NCBI RefSeq assembly: GCF_000260795.1
Contig: NZ_AJGU01000006.1
Location: 1 to 64,000 of the forward strand
Origin: Treponema sp. JC4
Lineage (GTDB): Bacteria; Spirochaetota; Spirochaetia; Treponematales; Treponemataceae
Direction: 5' to 3'
DNA: 64,000 nt
Shown here one piece after another: positions 1 to 7,595 of the stretch. Position 1 is the first letter of the stretch. Each line of letters starts with the position of its first letter. The notes under the pieces are model-generated. The model was not told the origin of the DNA and ran no database searches. It was given only the letters and a program-made list of their open reading frames with translations. Made by a program: the position numbers and the translations under genes.

Positions 1-267
1 ATTTCTTATGCTCAGTTACAGAATGCTATGAAGCTGGGGAAACTTGGCGAGCAGATAATGTTAAAAAGTGAAAAGGCTTTTGAAAGAATCTCTTTTAAGG
101 GCTATGAACTTGCGGAAGGAAAGAAATATTTTCCGCTGCGTAAAAAACGCATGGAAGAGGCAAAAAAAGAATATATTGCATCACTTGAAAACTCGGATAT
201 TTCCGGGCTTTTTATCCGTGACATAATTTTGCAGGAGGTAAAACCAGATGATTCACGCTTACAATAA
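1..267 (+). CDS. C-terminal end of a DUF3990-like protein (partial)
   Basis: The reading frame is open from base 1, so the gene begins before the window; an internal ATG at 28 need not be the start. The visible tail has the look of the C-terminal part of DUF3990 proteins, as I remember them: a lysine-rich stretch about alanine-phenylalanine-glutamate followed by a final GLFIRDIILQEVK segment. It overlaps the following HTH gene by 20 bases, so the two are probably translationally coupled. DUF3990 genes often sit beside small HTH proteins in Firmicutes and treponemes, and the family has been linked to ADP-ribosyltransferase-like folds. No catalytic residues can be judged from this fragment, so the assignment is tentative. 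Confidence 0.5.
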   Translation: MSYAQLQNAMKLGKLGEQIMLKSEKAFERISFKGYELAEGKKYFPLRKKRMEEAKKEYIASLENSDISGLFIRDIILQEVKPDDSRLQ

Positions 268-910
268 GTATTTTCTTTCTGATGTTCAGAATAATCTTGG
301 ATTTGCCTGCCATTTTGCGGTAAATGATTGTGGTCTTGGGGCAGATAATTTTTATGATTTTTTTCTGGCTTCTAAGGTTGCAGCTGGAATAGAAGAAGGT
401 TCTCCTCTTTTTGTTTGCGGCTGCTCTGGAACGGAACTGGCTCTTACAATTTTTGACCGTATTGGTTTTGAGCCAAAAGTTACTTCCAATGATGATTCAA
501 TTTTATATTCACGAACTCAGGAGTATTGGGCAGGCTGGATTCTTGCTTACTATCAGTGGAATACGGGATTAAGCTTTTCTAAAATCCGCGATAATATAAA
601 ATTCAGTCGGATTGTGCAGATGTATCATCCTCTTCACGAAGCGCCGGAAGAAAAATTTCTTGAAGTTATGAACAATATAATTGCAAGAAATTCAGCAAAA
701 AAGGGAACTAATCTTCATCGTTTACGAAAAGAGGCGGGACTTACACAAAAAGAGCTTTCTGAACTTTCTGGTGTGAACTTAAGAACCCTTCAGCAATATG
801 AAATTGGGGCAAAAGATATAAATAAGGCGAGCGGGCAGGCAATAAATGCTCTGGCTCTGGCTTTGCGTTGTAATTTTTATGATGTAATGGAATTGGATTT
901 GGAGAACTAA
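248..910 (+). CDS. HTH (Cro/C1-type) protein with an uncharacterised N-terminal domain
   Basis: The protein has 220 residues. The last 65 or so (from about residue 156) form a Cro/C1-type helix-turn-helix: LRKEAGLTQKELSELSGV, then a recognition-helix region and the typical LQQYE segment. The first 150 residues are a separate domain, rich in aromatic residues and cysteine, that I cannot name. The start overlaps the preceding DUF3990-like gene and is preceded by an AGGAGG-like site (about 233-239). The pair resembles a toxin-antitoxin-like or regulator-effector arrangement. That is inference from context; the DNA-binding role is supported directly by the HTH. Confidence 0.75.
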   Translation: MIHAYNKYFLSDVQNNLGFACHFAVNDCGLGADNFYDFFLASKVAAGIEEGSPLFVCGCSGTELALTIFDRIGFEPKVTSNDDSILYSRTQEYWAGWILAYYQWNTGLSFSKIRDNIKFSRIVQMYHPLHEAPEEKFLEVMNNIIARNSAKKGTNLHRLRKEAGLTQKELSELSGVNLRTLQQYEIGAKDINKASGQAINALALALRCNFYDVMELDLEN

Positions 911-912
911 CG

Positions 913-1521
913 ATGATTTACTCAAAATTTGAGGACAAAAATATCTCCCACATACTGGATCTTGTTGCGCCGGACTGGTCGCCGCCGGATGCTGATATGG
1001 CTTTTAAGCGTTTTTATGCGGAATATACGGTAAGGCATAATATCTGGGATTCGATTTATTCGCTTCAGGCTACGGACGAGGACGGACGTTTTCTGGCTGC
1101 CTGTTTTGCGGCGCCTGCTAATGCAACTGAAGGGCTGGAAAAGGCTGATAAATGGGTTTTAGAGCAGACTGACGGCGGGAAAAATCTTACTGAAGAAATG
1201 AAAACTTCCTTTAAGATTTCTAAATCTTATCTTGGCATGATGGATGATAAAACTTCGGCTTTTATGAAGGAAGGGGATATTAAGCTGGTACTTTTTGTCA
1301 GCTGTCAGAAGGGCGCGGGATTTCCGCTTTTGGAAAAGTTTAAGGAAGAACTGAAAGAGCGTGGCTACAAGAATATGTATCTCTGGACCGACCATGATTG
1401 CAACTACGACTGGTACTTCCGCAGGGGATATGAGCTCGTAGAAAAGGGCTTGTATGAACCATTTTCTAGTCCGAACGAGCCATATTACACTTTTGTATTC
1501 AGACAGAAACTGTTAGAATAG
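913..1521 (+). CDS. GNAT-family N-acetyltransferase
   Basis: This 202-residue protein has the C-terminal half of a GNAT fold: a beta strand (KLVLFVSC), a loop where the acyl-CoA pyrophosphate would bind (QKGAGFPLLEKFKEEL), then LYLWT-like and YDWYFRRGYELVEKG segments typical of acetyltransferases that read aromatic-rich substrates. It follows the HTH gene by 2 bases and is probably cotranscribed with it. The substrate cannot be read from sequence. The canonical Q/RxxGxG/A loop is only approximate, so catalytic activity is likely rather than proven. Confidence 0.7.
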   Translation: MIYSKFEDKNISHILDLVAPDWSPPDADMAFKRFYAEYTVRHNIWDSIYSLQATDEDGRFLAACFAAPANATEGLEKADKWVLEQTDGGKNLTEEMKTSFKISKSYLGMMDDKTSAFMKEGDIKLVLFVSCQKGAGFPLLEKFKEELKERGYKNMYLWTDHDCNYDWYFRRGYELVEKGLYEPFSSPNEPYYTFVFRQKLLE

Positions 1522-1636
1522 GTTAGGGATTGTAGCCGCGCGAAGCGTACTTAGCAACCATAGGGCGCGAAGTATGAAGCGATAGCGGAACGGCGGAAAG
1601 CCCGACCCGAGCGAAGCGAGGGGAACCTCCAAGGAG
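1522..1636. repeat. GC-rich intergenic repeat, GCGATAGCGGAAC family, copy 1
   Basis: This spacer contains the block GAAGCGATAGCGGAACGGCG followed by CCCGACCCGAGCGAAGCGAG and GGGAAC. The same blocks, in reverse complement, occur at 22634-22742 and 55602-55712. Short stems with GAA loops (GCGAAGC) occur within it. It lies between the GNAT gene and fabG and contains no plausible gene. Confidence 0.7.
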
Positions 1637-1644
1637 AATATTTT

Positions 1645-2397
1645 ATGGAAAACGTAAATGCAGACAAAAAAGTTCTGGTAACTGGTGCATCGGGCGGAAT
1701 TGGACGTGCGATTGCTGTTGAGGCTGCTAAGGCCGGATATTATGTAATTTGTCATTACAACGGAAGCAAGGGGAAGGCTGAGGAAACTTTGGCTCAGATT
1801 CAGGCTGCCGGCGGACAGGGCGAACTTATTCAGTTTGATGTTTCTAACCGCGATGACTGTAAAGCAAAGCTTGATGATTTGACTGCACGCCACGGAATTT
1901 TGTGGGGTGTTGTAAATAATGCGGGAATTACCCGTGATAATACTTTTGCTGCACTCAGCGGTGAAGACTGGGACAAGGTTATTCACACAAACCTGGACAG
2001 CTTCTATAACGTTTTGAATCCGCTGATTCTGCCAATGGCTAGCCGCAAAAACAAGCGCGGTGGACGTATTATTACTGTTTCTTCTGTAAGCGGTGTAAAC
2101 GGAAACCGTGGTCAGACTAACTATTCTGCTGCAAAAGCCGGAATTATTGGTGCAACTAAGGCTCTGGCTGTTGAACTTGCCCGCCGCAATATTACCTGTA
2201 ACGCAATTGCGCCTGGTGTAATTGAAACTGAAATGACTAAGGCAATTGATCCTGCGGTTTACGAAATGATTATGGGAACTATTCCTATGAACCGCGCAGG
2301 AAAGCCGGAAGAAATTGCCAGCGCTGCAGTATTCCTTCTCAGCGAAGGTGCCGGATACATTACTCGCCAGACATTAGTTATTGATGGTGGTATGTAG
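1645..2397 (+). CDS. fabG: 3-oxoacyl-ACP reductase, aryl-polyene type (SDR family)
   Basis: A 250-residue short-chain dehydrogenase that reduces 3-oxoacyl-ACP with NAD(P)H in the cytosol. Visible motifs are the TGASGGIG cofactor loop (about residue 14), NNAG, a catalytic serine in VSSVSG (about 147), and Y160-x3-K164 in YSAAKAG. The segments DWDKVIHTNLDSFYNV, GNRGQTNYSAAKAGIIGATK and the C-terminal GYITRQTLVIDGGM closely resemble the FabG of aryl polyene clusters as I remember it, more than housekeeping FabG. The partner ketosynthase at 4249 is of the same type, but the divergent diguanylate cyclase lies between them. Start chosen at the ATG after AAGGAG (1630-1635). No ACP, dehydratase or other aryl polyene genes are in the window. 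Confidence 0.85.
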   Translation: MENVNADKKVLVTGASGGIGRAIAVEAAKAGYYVICHYNGSKGKAEETLAQIQAAGGQGELIQFDVSNRDDCKAKLDDLTARHGILWGVVNNAGITRDNTFAALSGEDWDKVIHTNLDSFYNVLNPLILPMASRKNKRGGRIITVSSVSGVNGNRGQTNYSAAKAGIIGATKALAVELARRNITCNAIAPGVIETEMTKAIDPAVYEMIMGTIPMNRAGKPEEIASAAVFLLSEGAGYITRQTLVIDGGM

Positions 2398-2541
2398 CGA
2401 TAATCGAAAATCCGTTAAAAAACGAGCTGCGACAGCGGGTCGTTTTAGGATTATCGATAGAACGCTTCGCCATGCGACTAGCGCATGGCGTGATAATCGA
2501 AAATCCGTTAAAAAATGAGCTGCGACAGCGGGTCATTTTAG
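2398..2541 (-). repeat. Type I two-hairpin element (one full and one partial copy)
   Basis: It begins one base after the fabG stop. Read on the minus strand it shows the type I layout: a simple hairpin (2468-2490, arms CGCCATGCG and CGCATGGCG), then GTTCTAT, then a two-stem hairpin (2398-2460). The outer stem of the latter is CGATAATCC with GGATTTTCG, and the inner stem is AAAACGA with TCGTTTT. A second hairpin without its left end lies at 2492-2541, with inner stem AAATGA/TCATTT: the same stem with a compensated base pair. Related units are at 5537-5622, 49642-49727 and (divergent) 60114-60182. Confidence 0.8.
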
Positions 2542-2663
2542 CTTCTACATGAAAATCATCTCGCTGGCCGACTATGCGGCCAGCGCACATTTTACCTTCG
2601 CGTCAGTTTTTACATAATTCCTCTTTCTAATAATCTGTCCTATAATAATTCTGCATCTTCGAC

Positions 2664-4094
2664 TTAATCTCTTACCCCGTGCATCGCAATCTTATTGTCG
2701 TACATAATCTTATCGGCTTTTTTGAAGACGTCTTCGGCGTTTGTGTCGGTGTCGGAATTAAAAACTGCCATTCCTGCAGCAGCAGAAAACTTGAGCCAGG
2801 GCTCTTTTCCTTCGTAGAGACTTTCATTTCCGAATAATTCAGTTAGATTTTGGAAAAGCTTATCGCGTTCATCATAATCGCGGCGCTCAAGAACAACAAC
2901 AAATTCATCACCACCGATTCTGAAAACAGGCGAATGCTGGTAAATATCACAGATAATAGCGCAGGAACCTGTAAGATAGTCGTTTCCGCGTTCGTGACCG
3001 TAGGTATCGTTTAATTTTTTTAAGTGATTCAAATCTATCATAACAATTGCAAAGCGGGCGGTTTCTCCCTTAATTTTTGCATTCAGAGTTTCCACATATT
3101 TATCGTAGGCGGTTTTGTTTTTTACATGGGTAAGTGAATCCTGATGAGCAAGAACATTGAGTTTTGTAACGTTTTCTTTAAGGTCGGTAACTTTATTTTC
3201 TGCAGCAACCAGGTTTTCGGCATAGTTTTTGATATCAGAAGTCATTTTTGTGACAGCATTAGAGAGGAATTCGACTTCATTATTTGTATGAATGTCGGGC
3301 TTGTTATAAATCAATTCACTCGGATTTGCCTGATTATGACTTTTCTGGGCGAATTCAGAAACGCTTTTTTCCAGTTTTTCTACTGGTTCTACAATGTAAA
3401 CCTGACCCCATGTGATGAAGGAATAACAGAAAACAAAACCGCAGATGATAATCAAAATCAAAATAAGCCTTGTATGATTTTTAATAGAATTTTTTATGTC
3501 GTTTACAGACATATCTACACATAAAAAGGCAAATACTTCTCCATCAGAATCTAAAAGCGGTTTGTAAGCGGTATAATAAGAGCCATATTTTGCATGGTTT
3601 CTTTCCATATAGAATTCTATTCCCTTAGGATGTTTTTTTGACCAGATCAGTTCTATTATCATCGCCCGTGAAAAAGTGGAATAGAAAATATCTCCAATAT
3701 GATAAATCTTATCATGATTATCCCGGGGTCTAGTTTTTGAAATTCCGTTTATAATGCACATGGCATTTTTAGTGGAATCAGCATTTAATGGATTAATAAT
3801 ATAAATGTTATCAATGTTGGAATTATTCTGGATATTTCTAATATGATTATATAATTCATTGAATTTTTCTGATTGTGTAAGGGTTCGGGTACATTCTGCC
3901 AGATCATCAATATCTATTTTTTGTTCAACAAAGTTTATGATTTCTGTAAGATAAATTTGATTGCGGGCATTCATATTTCTTTGAAAAGCTTCATAATTTA
4001 CAAAAGTGACAATAGCCCCCAGAATGATGACGAAAAAAATACATCTGGCGGTAATGCTTTTCTTAAGAGGACTGGATTTTATTACAGTATCCAT
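2664..4094 (-). CDS. Membrane diguanylate cyclase (GGDEF)
   Basis: The protein has 476 residues. It has an N-terminal membrane helix (about 17-37), an extracytoplasmic sensor region of about 170 residues, a second membrane helix (about 205-225), a linker with coiled-coil character, and a C-terminal GGDEF domain. The active-site motif is intact (FRIGGDEFVVVL, about residue 392), with the upstream HQDSLTHVKNKTAYD signature. It should make cyclic di-GMP from two GTP in response to an external signal. The gene is convergent with fabG and divergent from fabF. A TATAAT box (4101-4106 on this strand) ends 6 bases before the ATG with no Shine-Dalgarno site, so the mRNA may be leaderless. No EAL domain is present. 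Confidence 0.9.
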   Translation of the reverse strand: MDTVIKSSPLKKSITARCIFFVIILGAIVTFVNYEAFQRNMNARNQIYLTEIINFVEQKIDIDDLAECTRTLTQSEKFNELYNHIRNIQNNSNIDNIYIINPLNADSTKNAMCIINGISKTRPRDNHDKIYHIGDIFYSTFSRAMIIELIWSKKHPKGIEFYMERNHAKYGSYYTAYKPLLDSDGEVFAFLCVDMSVNDIKNSIKNHTRLILILIIICGFVFCYSFITWGQVYIVEPVEKLEKSVSEFAQKSHNQANPSELIYNKPDIHTNNEVEFLSNAVTKMTSDIKNYAENLVAAENKVTDLKENVTKLNVLAHQDSLTHVKNKTAYDKYVETLNAKIKGETARFAIVMIDLNHLKKLNDTYGHERGNDYLTGSCAIICDIYQHSPVFRIGGDEFVVVLERRDYDERDKLFQNLTELFGNESLYEGKEPWLKFSAAAGMAVFNSDTDTNAEDVFKKADKIMYDNKIAMHGVRD

Positions 4095-4248
4095 GCTTTT
4101 ATTATAACTTAGATTTAAAATAACGCTATTTTTATTTGCAACGGACAGAAAAATATGGAAATTTTTCTGTCCGTTGCATTTTATAGTAAATTTGTGTAAA
4201 TTTGGGATAATACACTTATTTCGTAAATTTTTTTTAGAAGGAATAGAT
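4095..4248. promoter_or_regulatory. Divergent intergenic region with an 18-bp perfect hairpin
   Basis: Between the divergent cyclase and fabF genes lies a perfect inverted repeat at 4137-4178: 18-base arms (TGCAACGGACAGAAAAAT and its complement) around a 6-base loop. A terminator is not expected between divergent starts, so an operator or leader structure is possible. A GATAAT box at 4206-4211 could be the fabF -10 element. The TATAAT box for the cyclase is at 4101-4106 on the minus strand. Confidence 0.6.
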
Positions 4249-5517
4249 ATGAATTTTACAAAACCTAATGGAAAAAGACGTGTTGTTATTACTGGCGGCA
4301 GTATGATTTCTGGTCTTGGACGTGACTGGGAAACTGCTTATGCAAACCTGAAGGCTGGAAAAAATAAAATCAGATATATGCCTGAATGGGAACGTTTTAC
4401 AAAGATGAACACTCGTCTGGCTTGTCCTTATGACGGAGAGTTGCCATCATTTCCACGCAAGAAGATTCGTGGTATGGGCCGTGTTGCTCTTCTTTCTCTT
4501 GTAACTACCAGCGAAGCTTTGAAGGATGCCGGACTTTTGACTGAAGACGGTGAAGATGTTATTGAAGAATTGAAAAACGGACGCACTGGTATTGCCTACG
4601 GAACCTGTATGGGAAGTATGGATGCCATTGGTGACCTTGCAGAAATGATGAGAACTGGAGATTCTTCTCACTTGAACAGCCAGACTTACATCAAAGCTAT
4701 GCCACAGACTAACGCATGTAACCTTTCGGTTTACTATCAGATTCGTGGTCGTGTAATTGTAACTGATACTGCTTGTACTTCTGGTTCACAGTCAATCGGT
4801 TATGCTTACGAAGCAATTGAAGATGGACGCCAGGACATTATGATTGCCGGTGGTGCAGAGGAACTTTCTGCTCCAGACGCTGCAATTTTTGATACTCTTG
4901 GTGCTACATCTTGTATGAACAAAACTCCTGAGCAGACTCCAAAATGCTGGGATAAAGACCGCGACGGTCTTGTAATTGGTGAAGGTTCTGGTACTTTGAT
5001 TTTGGAAGACCTTGAACATGCTGTAAAACGCGGTGCTAAAATCTATGCTGAAATTGCTGGATTTGGTACAAACATGGACGGAACTCACATCACAAGCCCT
5101 AATGCTGAAACTCAGGCATTTGCTTTGCAGATGGCTCTGGATGATGCAGGAATTACTGCTGATCAGATTGCATACGTAAACGCTCACGGAACAGGTACTC
5201 ACCACGGTGATATTTCTGAAAGCCAGGCTGTTTACAAGGTATTCCAGCGCGATGTTCCAATCTCTTCTACAAAATCTTATATTGGTCATATTCTTGGTGC
5301 ATGTGGTGCGGTTGAAGCATGGCTTACAATCCACATGATGAACGAAGGCTGGTTCCATCCTAATTGTAACCTTGTAAACGTGGATCCTGAATGTGCGCCA
5401 TTGAATTACATTACTGGCGACGGTCTTAAGGCTGATGCTGAATACGTTATGAGCAATAACTTTGCCTTTGGTGGAGTTAATACTTCTTTAGTATTTAAGA
5501 AGTGGCATAATCAGTAA
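4249..5517 (+). CDS. fabF: Beta-ketoacyl-ACP synthase, aryl-polyene type
   Basis: A 422-residue KAS II-type condensing enzyme. The catalytic triad is Cys176 (TACTSGSQ), His313 (NAHGTGTHHGD) and His347 (IGHILGACG). It would elongate an ACP-bound chain with malonyl-ACP. Stretches such as KKIRGMGRVALLS, TGIAYGTCMGSMDAIGDLAE, AGGAEELSAPDAAIFDTL and the C-terminal SNNFAFGGVNTSLVFKKW match aryl polyene ketosynthases as I remember them. The start is the ATG at 4249, after AGAAGGA; the frame extends upstream to 4174 but without a ribosome site. A second, synonymously different copy of residues 367-388 lies downstream at 5621-5689 across a type I element. Confidence 0.88.
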   Translation: MNFTKPNGKRRVVITGGSMISGLGRDWETAYANLKAGKNKIRYMPEWERFTKMNTRLACPYDGELPSFPRKKIRGMGRVALLSLVTTSEALKDAGLLTEDGEDVIEELKNGRTGIAYGTCMGSMDAIGDLAEMMRTGDSSHLNSQTYIKAMPQTNACNLSVYYQIRGRVIVTDTACTSGSQSIGYAYEAIEDGRQDIMIAGGAEELSAPDAAIFDTLGATSCMNKTPEQTPKCWDKDRDGLVIGEGSGTLILEDLEHAVKRGAKIYAEIAGFGTNMDGTHITSPNAETQAFALQMALDDAGITADQIAYVNAHGTGTHHGDISESQAVYKVFQRDVPISSTKSYIGHILGACGAVEAWLTIHMMNEGWFHPNCNLVNVDPECAPLNYITGDGLKADAEYVMSNNFAFGGVNTSLVFKKWHNQ

Positions 5518-5536
5518 TAGAACGGATGAAACCATC

Positions 5537-5622
5537 GCAAGCATAGCTTGCTCTGAGCCTTTCTATCGATAAAGCTAAAGCAACCCTTTCGGCTTGCTTT
5601 TTAACGCTTTTTCGATTATCGG
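5537..5622 (+). repeat. Type I two-hairpin element downstream of fabF
   Basis: Same order as other type I units. The simple hairpin is GCAAGC-ATA-GCTTGC (5537-5551), followed by TTTCTAT and then the two-stem hairpin (5566-5622). The outer stem is CGATAAAGC with GCTTTTTCG, and the inner stem is AAAGCAA with TTGCTTT. The right end TTCGATTATCGG runs directly into the duplicated fabF codons. Compared with the fabG and trpE copies, both stems differ in sequence but keep pairing. Confidence 0.8.
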
Positions 5623-5689
5623 CTGGTTCCATCCAAACTGCAACCTTGTAAACGTTGATCCAGAATGTGCTCCATTGAACTACATTTAA
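5621..5689 (+). pseudogene. Displaced internal fragment of fabF
   Basis: Twenty-two codons identical in amino-acid sequence to fabF codons at 5347-5412 (beginning GWFHPNCNL), followed at once by TAA. Seven codons differ, all synonymously (for example CCT/CCA, AAT/AAC, TGT/TGC, GCG/GCT). The remaining 34 C-terminal codons are absent. It has no start and is too short to be a functional gene. It is best read as a remnant of a second fabF 3' region left behind the type I element. Confidence 0.85.
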
Positions 5690-5698
5690 TTTGAAAGA

Positions 5699-5728
5699 AG
5701 CGCGGGAATTAAAGCCCGCGCTTTTTTT
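5699..5728 (+). terminator. Rho-independent terminator
   Basis: Stem AAGCGCGGG/CCCGCGCTT with a short loop, followed by a T run. It probably ended the ancestral fabF transcript, since it follows the displaced fragment by about 10 bases. Confidence 0.85.
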
Positions 5729-5749
5729 ATAACTGAACTGTTGTTAGGA

Positions 5750-5779
5750 AAAAAGCACCGCGACCGGGAGCTTTTTTTA
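5750..5779 (+). terminator. Weak second terminator-like hairpin
   Basis: AAAAAAGC and GCTTTTTTT pair around a 13-base GC-rich loop. The stem is weak (two GC pairs), so it may be only a backup terminator or a remnant of the repeat that carries CGACCGGGAG. Confidence 0.4.
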
Positions 5780-5827
5780 TTTGACAACTGCCTTTGTTTA
5801 TTAGTAACTTATTAACAGGAGTTCGCT

Positions 5828-6241
5828 ATGGCAGATATGCAGGTTTTAGATGCAATAAATTTAACAAATCAGATTCTTGAATACGTTGAGATGGCCGAGC
5901 GTTCTCTTTCCAGCGCGCGGAACTGGGGCTTTTTTGATGTGCTGGGCGGCGGTTTTATTGTTGATATGATAAAGCACCACAAGCTGGGTAAGGCCCGTGA
6001 CGCAATGGACAGCGTAAATTACCTTATGCAGCGCCTTCAGCAGGTGTTGGGAAGCATTCAGCTGCCGGCAGATTACCGCATGCAGATTGGTGATTTTGCT
6101 ACTTTTGCGGATTTCTTTTTTGACGGGGTATTTGCAGATGTTTACATGGTCAGCAAAATCATGCAGAGTCTGGACGAAGTAAGAAGGCTGAAAAACAAGC
6201 TTTACGACTTAAAAGCAAGACTGGAAATATCAGATAATTAA
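5828..6241 (+). CDS. Conserved hypothetical helical protein
   Basis: A 137-residue protein without signal peptide or clear membrane span. It is predicted to be mostly helical, with the block ARNWGFFDVLGGGFIVDMIK near residues 31-50 and a leucine/lysine-rich end (RRLKNKLYDLKARLEI) suited to a coiled coil. I recall similar small proteins of unknown function in Firmicutes with a WG.FD.LGGG.I motif. It has its own TTGACA-like box (about 5782) and a Shine-Dalgarno site (AACAGGAG) and ends at a terminator, so it is monocistronic. No function is proposed. Confidence 0.8.
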   Translation: MADMQVLDAINLTNQILEYVEMAERSLSSARNWGFFDVLGGGFIVDMIKHHKLGKARDAMDSVNYLMQRLQQVLGSIQLPADYRMQIGDFATFADFFFDGVFADVYMVSKIMQSLDEVRRLKNKLYDLKARLEISDN

Positions 6242-6243
6242 GG

Positions 6244-6272
6244 AAGGCGTTCTCTTAGGAGAGCGCTTTTTT
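6244..6272 (+). terminator. Rho-independent terminator
   Basis: The stem GGCGTTCTC/GAGAGCGC is nearly perfect with a TTAG loop, followed by seven T. It begins 2 bases after the stop of the preceding gene. Confidence 0.85.
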
Positions 6273-6279
6273 TATGTCC

Positions 6280-6385
6280 AGGGGCACTACGCCCGAGGCT
6301 GGAGGGTGGCGAAGCCAGTCTTGCAAAGCAAGACCAAGCGTAGCGGCGCCCGGAAGGCGAGTAGGAAGTTAGTCTGGCGCCATAT
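6280..6385. repeat. GC-rich spacer repeat with nested GAAG-loop hairpins
   Basis: Contains GGCGAAGCC, GTCTTGCAAAGCAAGAC and a final AGTCTGGCGCCAT. The last block resembles the end of the repeat at 46286-46391 (AGACTGGCGCC). No coding potential seen. Confidence 0.5.
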
Positions 6386-6429
6386 TTCTAAGAAATTCAT
6401 AAAATTTTCAAAAATTCGTAAAAATAAAT

Positions 6430-6484
6430 TTGACAAAGATTGAATTCGGGTTAAAATGAAATCAATAACATGAAAGCGGTTTCA
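6430..6484 (+). promoter_or_regulatory. Promoter and LacI-type operator of the sugar regulator
   Basis: A -35 box TTGACA (6430-6435), a 16-base spacer and a -10 box TAAAAT (6452-6457) are followed at 6471-6484 by TGAAAGCGGTTTCA. That is a perfect TGAAA/TTTCA palindrome with a CG core, typical of LacI-family operators. Its position just downstream of the promoter implies autorepression by the LacI protein. I saw no second copy before the binding-protein gene. Confidence 0.75.
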
Positions 6485-6517
6485 GAGACAGTTTTCAGTG
6501 TTTTGAGGTTTTAGAAA

Positions 6518-7525
6518 GTGATTCAGTCGAGCCAGGTTACAATTTATGATGTCGCAGAAAAAGCGGGGGTTAGTCCTGCTACGGTTAGCCGTGTTCTGAA
6601 TGCGCCGGAAAAAGTTGGCGAAAAGAAACGACAGCTGGTTCTTGATGTGATAAAAGAATTGAATTTCGTACCTAAAGCTGACGCTGTAATCAATGCGCGA
6701 AAAACCTACAAAAAAATCGCAGTAATTGCGCCGTTTTTTACTCAGCCGTCGTTTATGCAGCGGCTTCGTGGTGTTGCGGAGGTTCTTGCCCCTGAACACT
6801 ACGAGCTTGTTATTTATTCTATTGGTACTGCGGTTGATTTGAACAATTACGTTACCAGCCTTGTTGTGCAGAAACGTGTGGACGGCCTGATTCTTTTCTG
6901 TGTTCAGATTAACGAGCAGATGCAGGAAATGCTTAAAAATGCGGGTTTCCCGGTTTGTTTTGTTGAGCAGGTTTATGACGATTTTGACTGCATTGTAATC
7001 GATAACAAAAAGGGCGGTAAGACAGCTGCTGAGTATTTTTACAATCTTGGCTGCCGAAATCCTGGTTTTATTGGTGAAAAATCTTATCTTGATTATTCGG
7101 TTCCTGCTACTGAAGACCGCCTTGCAGGTTTCAAAAAATATTTTGCTTCTAAGGGAATTGATATTGCGCCTCAGAATATCTGGCTTGGTGAATTTGCTGA
7201 AGACAAGCTGGATGTTGGAATTAATGCATATTTGAATCAGATGGAAGACCTGGACTGTGTTTTCTGTTCCAGCGATTTGATTGCTACCAGATTTTTTTAT
7301 CTTGCCCGCCAGAAGGGAATTAAATGTCCTGAAAAGTTGAAAATCCTTGGTTTTGATGACATTGATATTTCGCAGTATGTAGGATTGAGTTCAATTGATC
7401 AGCATCTGGAGGAATCGGGCAGACAGGCGGCTCAGCAGATTCTGGAGCGCATTGCGAATCCGGAAAAGTCTACCATTTCGATTAAATTACCGCTTCACGT
7501 GGTGGAGAGGAATACAACTTGTTAG
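6518..7525 (+). CDS. LacI-family transcriptional repressor
   Basis: The protein has 335 residues. It has an N-terminal LacI helix-turn-helix (VTIYDVAEKAGVSPATVSRV, about residues 5-24) and hinge helix, then a periplasmic-binding-protein-like effector domain with the usual DGLILF, GFPVCFVE and LGFDDIDISQ motifs. The frame starts with GTG at 6518, preceded by a weak TTGAGG; no ATG gives a complete HTH. It heads the sugar locus (importer, GH13, GH65-phosphoglucomutase, fructokinase) and probably represses itself and this locus until an inducing sugar binds. Confidence 0.92.
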   Translation: MIQSSQVTIYDVAEKAGVSPATVSRVLNAPEKVGEKKRQLVLDVIKELNFVPKADAVINARKTYKKIAVIAPFFTQPSFMQRLRGVAEVLAPEHYELVIYSIGTAVDLNNYVTSLVVQKRVDGLILFCVQINEQMQEMLKNAGFPVCFVEQVYDDFDCIVIDNKKGGKTAAEYFYNLGCRNPGFIGEKSYLDYSVPATEDRLAGFKKYFASKGIDIAPQNIWLGEFAEDKLDVGINAYLNQMEDLDCVFCSSDLIATRFFYLARQKGIKCPEKLKILGFDDIDISQYVGLSSIDQHLEESGRQAAQQILERIANPEKSTISIKLPLHVVERNTTC

Positions 7526-7595
7526 TGAATGAACAGAGGAAGGCTGTTCTTTACATATTAAAAAATATATCCGCAAGATTTTAGGAGGTCGGATT

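Noticed and set aside
2378-2590. 70-residue minus-strand protein with an internal repeat
   Set aside because: The repeat in the protein is the tandem type I hairpin; no start signal or protein-like composition.
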